Below are positions 38,701 through 47,657 of a DNA stretch of 64,000 nucleotides, one piece after another (the first letter of the stretch is position 1; every line of letters begins with the position of its first letter). Made by a program: the position numbers and the translations under genes. The notes under the pieces were generated by a model. It was not told the origin of the DNA. It worked only from the letters and a program-made list of their open reading frames with translations, and made no database searches. The DNA is from Climacteris rufus (taxonomy: Eukaryota; Chordata; Aves; Passeriformes; Climacteridae), in contig VZRZ01003105.1 in NCBI GenBank assembly GCA_013398175.1, forward strand, positions 1,042,378-1,106,377, in the 5' to 3' direction.

Positions 38701-41700
38701 GTTAAGAGTACCATTAATCTGAGAATTAATTAGTGGAAAAGAAAACCAAATTCTAGAAACAGGACTAAAGTAGGCCACTCTTGCCAGCACTGTTTTCCCT
38801 CTACTGCAAACCCCAGCTTTCAAAAGCATTTCCTGATAGGTGACATACTGACATTACAGCTTTTTTAACCTCAGCTAAATGATTATACACTCACTATTCA
38901 GCACAGGAGGCAAGGGCACCTGTATTTTTGGACACCAGTCCTCCATTGGAGGTACTCTGCCTACACCTAAGAAAGAAGTTCAAGAACAGATAAAAGAAAA
39001 TAAACCCAAGCACAGGCACTGCTCTGACCAGTTCTAGCAAGAGATTTGGACATATAAAACAGATTGGTTCTATCTACTGTTAAGTAATTGCCTTAATGCT
39101 TGCATTTTTTGTATGATACTTTGTTTTTCAACAGCATTTCTCTGTGAAATTTTAGTAATATTTTAAAATTTGATACCAAAAGTAAATCCTTAATCAATGA
39201 TACACAAATGCTCCTTTCACCTCAGTTTTCATGAAATGCATTCAGTATTTCCCACTATGCAATATCTTTCTCAGTCACCGGGAGATTTCCCCCAAAATCT
39301 GATTTTTATATAAACAGGTATGACACAAGGTAATTAACATTTCCATTTTAAACTTACAGATTTATACAAGCTCATGTCAACAGAAGTCCAAATTTACTGT
39401 AATTACAGATTATTTACATTAAAACAAAATAAGAAATCAGTATGTAAATGTAATGTTTGTTGTAGCTAATGCAGCAGGAGGTGGTAGATTAGGTTCAAAC
39501 AGCAATCAGTTAGCAAATCTGGCTAACATGTAAATGAGCAGAAGCCCTTTTGTTTACATTCTATTGCATTTTAAACTTCAGGATTTTTAAACTGTCTCAT
39601 GAACAGATGTGAAAATAAAACATTAATCTTACCATGCTTATGGAAGCTTTCAAAGTAACTAAAGCAAGGCACTGCTCCTGTCCAGCTAAACAGGCAGGAC
39701 TAATAATTGGAGTTGCAGGTTACATCATGCTTAATTAACACTCTGCTACAGTTGATGACACACAAAAAGACACTGCACCATCACCATCACTGCTCTGCAA
39801 TCATTTAAAACACAGGCATTCAGCAATATATAGACCTATGTCTTCAAAGGTGGAGGCTGTGGGATGTGGGGGTTTTTTCCTATCCACACAGATGATTACA
39901 CTTTTTAAACAAGTTACAATCACTCAGCAAAACTGCATTATTTCCAATCATCTCCAAGGTATGCACATGGGCTTTTAATGGTCTTCAACTTTGCAATGAT
40001 TCATCAGGTATAATAAAGTATCTTTGACTTCCAGCTATTTAGCAAAAAAAGTATAAATATAAAATACATTATATCCATTAAAATGACAACAGCAACACAA
40101 ATTGATGAAAAGCATCTCCCAGAACATACAGGATAGAAAGGAGAGATGATCTGGATTACCCAGCTCTATGGCCAGGCTCCCATGCCCACGCTTTTGATGC
40201 TTCCCTCCTGCATTCTCCTAAACCTATTTCCTGAACTGGGTATTGTCAGCCTTCAAGAAGCATCCAAGGCAACAAAGGGAAGGAATTGCATGCTGAGGAA
40301 GTGATTAATGTAATCTGACAAAGCTGGTGCAAGGGATCTCCCCCTCTGGACGATTAAATGATGGACATTCTTTGGCATCTTTCCTTTCAAGACTGCTTTC
40401 CAAAGGAAATCATGTCCTTCTCCGCCCACCTGTCCCATCTGGTAACTTTTGAACATAGTCACTGATTTTAAGGAGGTCTGACAGTGTTAGAAAGGCCTCA
40501 AAGACTGGCCATAAATCAACAGCCAGGTGGAGGAAGGGAACCCAAATTCCCACCCACCTTGGTAAGAGGCTGCATTACAAATGCAGTTTTTTATATTCAA
40601 CCAGCTGACCTCTGGCCAACGATCTCAGAACTACACACAGCACATGATTTCTCCTTTCCTTTCATACTCCCTGACTACCAACTGGAGAACAGAGGCAGGG
40701 CAGGCTAATACCCTATGCAAGGGAAAAATATTACATAGGTGCTACAAAATACAAAAGAAGAACTGGAGACAACATCAGAGGTAGGTGAGATTATGGGGAA
40801 GCATGAAGGGAGGAGGCTGAGTTACTGCAGCTGCTGGGATGAGGCAGGAGTTCACTAGAAATCAGATTTCATTATGTCCACAGCTCACAGAACACGTGGT
40901 TATTGTTCTGGGTATCGTGCATGGATAAGTACAGCTTTGCCAGCTGAAATTGTGGAAGCAGGGTGGAACCGTACAGGTGGTATTTGACATTTAAATTTAA
41001 TCTTTACACCTCAATTTACTTGCATGCAGTAGTAATTCACTGGGTTTCTATTACCTATAAAAGCTTTAGATAGGCCACTGATGAACAAAGATACCCTAGG
41101 AGATTTTTGTTTGTTTAAACTGCAGGATCACTTTGCCATTACATTTAGGTGCTGGTTTGAAGTCAGTTCTGGGTTAAGCCCATTCAGTCTGTCACAATAA
41201 ACTTCAATGCCTACATACCAATATGTTGGAAAAGGATGTTTCAGACACTGTTCTGTCTCAGTATAAAGAACTGGCACAAACTGGAGTTTATAGAGCTGAG
41301 GCCAGACTGTTCCTTTTAAGAAGGGCAGATAGATAAAATATCACACACTGGAATCTCAGGCTTTTCAAATATCACTTTCTGGAGATATTCAAATCACGAC
41401 TATTTATCTCTAGTTCAAAACAGAAGGCATTTGAAGAAAACAACAGATGAACTCACAGAGCAAGAGGCAAAGTTCCTTAACATCCATTAATAATAGATGT
41501 GAGCACAACCCTTTTAAAACTTGTGGGTAACAAACTAATCTGAATAATAACTGACCTAACAGTAGGCAGTAAACAGTGTAACTGGGTTTGGTACATTGCT
41601 TCAATTAGATGTGTTTTGATCTGCATTGATGCTTTAATTGGAGGCAAGCCTCCCCTTTCATCTAGAATTTATGACTTCAGGGAGATGATCTAGCCTTCAA

Positions 41701-42533
41701 ATTATCCGTGTTTAAATAGCCACTAATTAGTCATCGCTTGCTATCCCAAAGCTACCAACTTTTATCTTAAAAATATCCAGAACTCATCTCCACTATGAAA
41801 CAAATATAAACTATAAAAGGTAACAACTACTTTGATTTTATTATCAAGTAAAGTCCTGTAAAACTATTAATCCAATAAAAAAGGCTAAGAACTGTTTTTA
41901 AACAGTTTGTTGTTATATACTTTACTGCAGTTGCAATAAACAACACTCTTCAGACCCCAGTTTTCTCTCTAGAATCAAGGACAGTCAAACTACAATATAC
42001 AGCAATACCTGGGTAGAAAACTTTGAAATTGGAAATGGAAACAATTAGCAGCTATAGTGTTTTACACTGTTTTTCAAATGACTGCTGAAGTGCAATGGCT
42101 TGTTGTCCTCACACACAGCTACAGCTCCTGTTTGCACATACAGAGCACATACAGTTCATGGACAGCTCACCATCCCGTTCCAGTGCCACTATTACCTCTC
42201 TTAATGCTCCTTCTTTATAATTATTATTTCTGTAATTCATCTCAGCATTCTGATTTCCTCCACAGACTACATGGTAATGTACACAAGTACCTTTCAGTAA
42301 TATACGAAGCCGTTTTAGTCATTAGGAAGCCAGCTATTAATTTCTATTTACAAGAACTCCCTTTAGCATTAATATGGCTGCACTCGTAGAATATTCTCCT
42401 ATTGCTACAAGGGCAGAAAGCCAAATCCCCCTTCAGACAGCCTGAAATCCATGCAGTTTGCCCAGTTCAAGCACATCCTCCCTCCCTGCACGGGCAGCTC
42501 CGGAGCAGCTCCTCTCCCAGGCTCGATTCCTGC

Positions 42534-42547
42534 GCACCCTCTAGCGG
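42534..42547 (-). promoter_or_regulatory. CTCF-like motif, weaker (minus strand)
   Basis: The minus strand reads CCGCTAGAGGGTGC, matching the CTCF core except for T where C is usual near the end. It sits in a locally GC-rich segment (about 42.42-42.62 kb) of the 8-kb FAF1 intron and points away from the stronger site at 46614. Confidence 0.3.
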
Positions 42548-42726
42548 CTGTCCACCCAAATTCCCATTTTCCTGGGAAACACCACAGACAGGGCTGCCTT
42601 TGGGGAAGGGCAGGCCAGGGGAGAAAACAAACCAAAGTAATAAAGGAATTGGAAATTACTTTATAAGAGCATTTTCCATAAAATATCATTTAATTTTTCA
42701 AACCTTTGCAATACTCACTGACAACA

Positions 42727-43338
42727 GAGAAAGCTGGGGGTGCTGGTGACCGTGGCTGAACATGAGCCAGGTGTGCCCAGGTGGCCAAGAAGGCCAGAGG
42801 CATCCTGGATTTTCTCAGGAATGGTGTGGCCAACAGGAGCAGGGCAGTGACTGTCCCCCTGTGCTCGGCACTGGGGAGGCCACACCCCGAGTGCTGTGTC
42901 CAATTCTGGGCCCCTCAGTGCAGGAGGGGCATTGAGGTGCTGGATTGAGCCCACAGGAGGACAAGGGAGCTGGGGAAGGGTCTGGAGGTAAGTCCTGAGC
43001 TGTTTAACCTGGTGAAACCCTTTAGTTCAGGGTCCCTGAAAGGAGCTTGGAGCCAGGTGGGGGTCAGTCTCTTCTGGTCTCGAGTGAAAGGATGAGAGAA
43101 AACGGCCTTAAGTTGCACCACGAGAAGTTCAGCTTAGGTATTAGAGAAATATTTTTCCCTGAAAGAGTGGTTAAGCATTGGAATAAGTTGCCCAGGGAGG
43201 TGGTGGAGTCAATGCCTCTGAGAGTGTTTCAGACGTGTCTGAATGTGGCACTTGAGGATACGTTTCAGGGGGGATTATGGTGGTGCTGGGTTGAACTAAA
43301 TCTTGAAGTCTCTTCCAACCTTAATGATTCTGTGACAT
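42727..43338 (+). mobile_element. CR1 LINE, 5'-truncated, about 0.6 kb
   Basis: Sense-strand CR1 in reverse orientation to FAF1. It opens in the last part of the reverse-transcriptase ORF (GGGGTGCTGGTGACCGTGGC, then TGTGCCCAGGTGGCCAAGAAGG and CCCCTGTGCTCGGCACTGG blocks), passes the GTTGCCCAGGGAGGTGGTGG block and ends with the CR1 terminal ATGATTCTGTGA. The coding frame is broken by small indels, so it is a dead copy, but it is better preserved than the fragment near 4.2 kb. The body is GC-rich against the AT-rich intron. It ends about 500 bp from the FAF1 exon at 43843-43931. The open frame at 43047-43364 belongs to it. Confidence 0.95.
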
Positions 43339-43842
43339 GTGAACACTTACTGTTTACTTCTTGAGTATTCAAATCAGTAAAAAAAGATACTCTGCTCAGT
43401 TAAAAGAAATAAATTATTCAGCCTATATACATATATTTTAAAAGTTCGAGAAGATACGATAAAATGATGTAAGAAACATTTCAGAAATAAAATTCTGACT
43501 TGCTGGGAATGCCTTAACAGATTTATAAGATACATTAAATGGACCAACATAATACACCAACTTATGCAAGGCCACCTCTCGCTTTCACAGAGACTGGACT
43601 TCTTTTAAATTAAAGTCATCACATCTGGGAGGTGTAAAATTCTGTACCCCAACCAAGTTTAAAAAATCTCATCAACCTTCTTTCCAACAATGAGGTGCTG
43701 AGTTAGTTCATCCCAACACTTACTAGAGCACTGAAAACACTTTATATTTACTGACTGTAGATTCCTGCAAATACACACGTGGCTTCATAAAAACCACTAA
43801 AAACCAAAACATACAAACAGAATTTATGGCCAAAAGACTTAC

Positions 43843-43931
43843 CCAGAATGACTTGAAGAAGGAGGAGGCAGGTCAGGTGTTAGAACATAAAGACTATTAT
43901 TTTTTGGCAAGTGTAGACTTTTTAAAACAGT
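43843..43931 (-). CDS. FAF1: FAF1 exon: UBL1 end and Pro/Ser linker
   Basis: An 89-nt exon of 29 codons plus two bases, beginning TVLKSLHLPKNNSLYVLTPD and continuing LPPPSSSHS. The first 20 residues close the first ubiquitin-like fold; the Pro/Ser run is the linker to UBL2. Compared with the human protein as I remember it, the Ser run is one residue shorter and Ala after His is replaced by Ser. The acceptor is TTCTCCCCTCAG and the donor GTAAGT. Phase 0 in and phase 2 out fit both neighbours. About 500 bp beyond its donor lies the 3' end of a plus-strand CR1 element. Confidence 0.95.
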
Positions 43932-44281
43932 CTGAGGGGAGAAAAATCATTATAAATATAAAACATTTACCAATTCTGACATGTTATTTTAGTTCTTTTA
44001 ATTATTGGTACTTAGAATATTTTCTTTCAACATACCGTTACTTCATACCATTTTTGTAGGTGGGCTACATTATATATAATAAATATATAATAAACCAACA
44101 CAGGCTAATGTGATTTGTCCTAATTTCTTTTTGTAATGTTTTAGATTAAGAGTCCTTTGTGTGCCACCCAACACATCTGACACTGTTTGAAACTCACAAT
44201 CCTTGCATTGTAATCCCCACCCACAGATGCTCAATTTGAAACTCTGAATTCAGTTAACTGAAAACACAGTTGAAAACTTAC
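43932..44281 (-). other. FAF1: FAF1 intron, 350 bp, inside UBL1
   Basis: A phase 0 intron, by far the shortest seen here, with donor GTAAGT and acceptor TTCTCCCCTCAG. It holds an AT repeat-like patch at about 44068-44092. If retained, the frame meets TGA after 16 codons. No other element is visible. Confidence 0.93.
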
Positions 44282-44373
44282 ACTATCATCTACATCTCCA
44301 GTCTTCCACCCTTTTAACAGCATTTTAGATGCAGGAATCTGAAGTTCATTTTCTAGAATATGTTTGATATCTC
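44282..44373 (-). CDS. FAF1: FAF1 exon: UBL1 helix and core
   Basis: A 92-nt exon starting with two bases that complete a Gly codon, then 30 codons reading DIKHILENELQIPASKMLLK followed by GWKTGDVDDS. This is the helix and following strand of the first ubiquitin-like domain. It differs from the recalled human sequence only by conservative changes (Glu to Asp, Gln to His, Val to Ala, Glu to Asp). The acceptor is TTTTTCTCTTTAG and the donor GTAAGT; the incoming intron is phase 1 and the outgoing phase 0. Only 350 bp separate it from the next exon, the shortest intron seen here. Reading through the donor gives 16 extra codons and then TGA. Confidence 0.96.
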
Positions 44374-44834
44374 CTAAAGAGAAAAACAAATGAAATATAT
44401 AAAATATACACACTTACTGCTTTACTTCAAACAGTACTGAGTTGTAATTAAAAAACAAGAGCAATGAAAAATTTACTATGAAAAGCATTTTTAGTCTAGT
44501 TACCCTTGAAACATACACTTCAAACAGTAAAGGACAAATAAAGCTTAAAAAAAACAATCACAAAGCATGAATGATTGGAGAATCACATGAGGATTTGATG
44601 ATTTGGACATATATTTGGGTAATTCTACACTGCATATGCTAGACACACACATTTGCAGCTGTGTGCTATCTGGAGCACCAGAATCTGCCAGCAACAAAGA
44701 GGGTTCCTATTTTTGACACCAAATTCCATTATCATTAGTCCTGACCTAAAGAACTGGAATGTTCATACAATTTGGCTGCTCTGACAGATTTTTCAATGTT
44801 TTGTAGGTATTGAGCTTCTCTTCTCTCTGTAGTT

Positions 44835-46410
44835 ATTACAGTCATAAAACAATTCAGGCTGGAAGGTACCTCAAGTGCTCACCTGGCCCAAGCCCAACTC
44901 AAAGGTCTAATTAAACCACTTTAGTCAAGGATTTGTCCAGCTGACTCTTGAATATGTCTAAAAATGGAAGCTTGACAACGTTTCTGGCCAACCTGGTCCA
45001 GTATTTCACCACCCTCACAAAAAAAAAGAAAAAATCCTTTTATCTAATGAGACTTCTTGATGTTGCAAATTGTGTCTATTGCCTCTCATTATCATGCACC
45101 TCCAAGATGAGTCCAGCTCCATCTTCTGTGTGCTCCAGCAGGCAGCTGCAGACAGAGGGAAGGTCTGTAGCTCTCCCCTTCTCCTCCCAGGCTGAACAAA
45201 TCCTCTGCTCTGTGCCTCTCCTCCTGTTAGCCCAGTGCTCCAGACCCCTGACAGGACTCACTGCACAATGTCAACATCTTTCTTATGCTGGGGACCTCAA
45301 AACCCAACACAGTGCTCCAGATGCAGCCTGGCAAGTGCTGAATAGAGGGTAATAATGATTTCCCTGGATCTGCTGGCTACACTGTTGTCAACAAAGCCTG
45401 GGACGTGGCTGGCACTGCAAGAGCTCATTGCTGCTGCACCCTAGATCCCTTTAGGTTGTTTTCTGGCCTGTCAGCCTTCAGCCAGTATCAGGTGGGGATA
45501 ACATGGAGTTACCCTATCTCAGATGCAGGACTTCAACTTTGTCTTCTTGGAATTTCACAAGGCTCCTGTCAGCCCATCTCTCCAGGCTGTTCAGGACCCT
45601 CTAAACAGCAGCCTTGCACTCCAGAATATCAGCCACTTTCTCTGATCAGATTAAGATTTCTTTTGATCAGTTTTTAATTCAGTTCTTATCTTAAAAATGT
45701 GACTAGAAGAATACAACAGCAGAGTACATCAAAGGTCTTACTAAAGCCACAGTGACACCCACTGTTCTCCCCTTGTCCACAGAGACAGTCATCAGGTTGC
45801 AAAAGGCAAATAATGCTCACTGATTAGGTACAATTTGCCTTCAGTAAGTCCATGCTGGCTGTTCCAAATCACCTTCTTTATCTCCTGTGATTAAAAAGTG
45901 CTTCCAGAAAGAGTTTCTCCATCATCTTCCCACAGACCAAGTTCAGCAACTGCCATTGAACAGCAGGTTCACATCTTCCTCAGCCTCTCTTTTCAGGCTG
46001 ATGTGCTTACAGAAACCCTTCTAATCCCTCAGTGGTTTTGGCTTCACCTAAGCTTTGGTCTTCCTGACTCCAAACCCACACGTTTGTGTTCCCCCTGGTA
46101 GCCCATCACTACTCTCCACCTTTGGGTACTTTTCTTTTGCATTTAGTTCAGTCAGAAATGCTTTTTCTTCTTGCTGGCCTTCTGCCAGACTTGCTTCTCT
46201 TGCATATTGGAAGGAATTGTTCCTGTGCTTTGAAGAGGTTGTCCTTGACGATTAACCAGCTCTCTTGGGCCCCTTTGCCCTCCTGGGATCCTGCCCCAAG
46301 CAGATCCCCAAAAAAGAAAAAAATATTCTTTCCTCAAGTCCACAGCTAAAATTCTACAATCTGCCTTGTTCACTTCTCTCAGGATTTTAAACACAAGGCT
46401 GCCCTCAATC
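44835..46410 (-). mobile_element. CR1 LINE, long degraded copy, about 1.6 kb
   Basis: A CR1 in the same orientation as FAF1, reading from 46410 down to 44835. The first part (about 46.4-46.1 kb) matches the stretch after the endonuclease domain; the translated ILREVNKADCRI block and the antisense of AACCAGCTCTCTTGGGCCCC are diagnostic. About 45.95-45.73 kb fits the reverse-transcriptase core (antisense of the AAGGTCTTACTAAAGCC block). About 45.66-44.84 kb fits the end of the ORF and the 3' region, with CTGCTGGCTACACTGTTGTC and CCAGGCTGAACAAATCC blocks and a GGCTGGAAGGTACCTC end. At 1.6 kb it is shorter than the consensus span it covers, so internal deletions are likely; stops and frameshifts abound. 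The many open frames at 44.9-46.4 kb are debris of this element. Confidence 0.9.
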
Positions 46411-46613
46411 TTTATATCCCAAATTACAGGTAGAAGTTCTACACTGCCTGCTGCCCTACAGCTTTCAGGTAAAAGTCATTAAGAATTTATTAAGGAAAGA
46501 AAAAGCAAAGTAGTACGGCTGCAAAATTCTGATCTGATCAGATTTTTCTGTCCAATTTCCATGGAAGCAACTTCGTGCAAAGGAAAACACGGAGCAGCCA
46601 TTCAAACCAATCA

Positions 46614-46627
46614 CCGCTAGGTGGCGC
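46614..46627 (+). promoter_or_regulatory. CTCF-like motif (plus strand)
   Basis: CCGCTAGGTGGCGC fits the CTCF core consensus at every constrained position and is continued by CAG. It contains CpG dinucleotides that are scarce in the surrounding intron, which hints at retention. It lies about 200 bp beyond the degraded CR1 and roughly 820 bp downstream in the transcript of the FAF1 exon at 47449-47657. Confidence 0.6.
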
Positions 46628-47448
46628 CAGCCAACACCAAATCCATTGATGAAAAGACAAACAAGGATCCAAAGTTTCCAAATTTCACCCCAGACAAAAG
46701 GTTGCAGCACGGAAAATTGCTTTGATCAACTATTTCTTCATGGAGTTCCTTATTTGGATCTGTATAAGCTCTTCACAAAAACTAAAAATTAAAAAAGATA
46801 CTCTTTCTCCTTAGCAAAAGTAAATTAACTCCCAGTTTGGCTAATGTAAAAAATAACATGCTCTGCAACACTAACAACAGCATACTTCTAACATACTGTT
46901 ACAAAATGCATCAGTTTTAGGAAAATGACAATAAAACCAATAAAATAAATATTAATTTGAGTGAAAGAGTCCAATAAAAATGGAACAAAGCAGAACGCAA
47001 TTATGTTCTTCGCACCAGGAAGAATTCCTCTAATCTTGTCACTAATCCTATGCAGAAAGAGATGCCATACAGATTCAAAGAGGAAATGCCAAGATCATCT
47101 GCTTATTAATAGCTTGCATCTACACTAATCCTACCCCAAATCACATTTTCATACCTCAACTTAATCATTAAGCTCCATTTTGTTTCTGAAGCAAGTTCGT
47201 AAGAAAGCTAGATTTCAAAATAAGTATTTGATAGATCACTAACCTTTACAATGGATTAGTGAAATTTTGCTTTTTTAAAGCTGCAAAGAGATTTGAAAAT
47301 GGTTAGTAGCTGTGGAGGCTGCATTTCGGGGGGATTTTTTTTCTTTTTGAGGGGTTTTGTTTCACTTCGCTTTAGGACTTGGATTTTTGGGGTTGAATCT
47401 TTTAAGTTTTACAATAGCAGTTTTCATTTCGTTTTTCCAAATCCTTAC

Positions 47449-47657
47449 CAACTGTGGAGCTGTCTTCAAGTACTACATCCACATTCCTGTCTCTGTACTC
47501 AACCCTGAAGTCAAGCATTCGAGGTTGTCTTTCCACTATTTGTCTAGATGGCACTACGTGGCGAAACGCTGAGGATGAGGAGGGGGTTGAAGAAGCTGCT
47601 GTAGAATGACTTGTGGGGCCATAGGCTGGTCCATGCAAAGTCTCTACACCGTACTCA
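47449..47657 (-). CDS. FAF1: FAF1 exon: Ser-rich linker and start of UBL1
   Basis: A 209-nt exon: it completes a Ser codon, adds 69 codons and ends with the first base of a Gly codon. It begins EYGVETLHGPAYGPTSH, runs through a Ser/Thr/Ala-rich linker (about residues 16-31 of the exon), then the near-invariant block PSRQIVERQPRMLDFRVEYR, and ends in NVDVVLEDSSTV. The second half is the first beta-hairpin of the first ubiquitin-like domain, which in human FAF1 contacts Hsp70. The linker differs from the human protein I recall (STAASSTPSSSSAF against PASAPTSSSSSAF), and the exon seems one residue longer, as expected of a disordered segment. The acceptor is ATCTTTCAG and the donor GTAAGG. An open frame continues past the donor into the intron and is not coding there. 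Confidence 0.97.

Larger units (their letters stand above)
35727..43842 (-). other. FAF1: FAF1 intron, about 8.1 kb, between UBL1 and UBL2
   Basis: A phase 2 intron with donor GTAAGT and acceptor CATTTCAG. It holds a plus-strand CR1 copy at about 42.7-43.3 kb, a weaker CTCF-like site at 42534-42547, a richer stretch of unclear origin at about 38.1-38.4 kb, and an AT-rich segment at 39.44-39.62 kb that resembles an enhancer. I saw no other gene. Confidence 0.88.
44374..47448 (-). other. FAF1: FAF1 intron, about 3.1 kb, inside UBL1
   Basis: A phase 1 intron with donor GTAAGG and acceptor TTTTTCTCTTTAG. Roughly half is a CR1 LINE (about 44.83-46.41 kb). A strong CTCF-like motif lies just outside that element at 46614-46627. 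I saw no other gene. Confidence 0.92.

Noticed and set aside
42405..43364. Several frames of 68-115 codons
   Set aside because: Mostly CR1 or a GC-rich intron patch; no gene-like match.
44948..46394. Cluster of open frames of 60-134 codons on both strands as genes
   Set aside because: All lie in or beside the degraded CR1 LINE.
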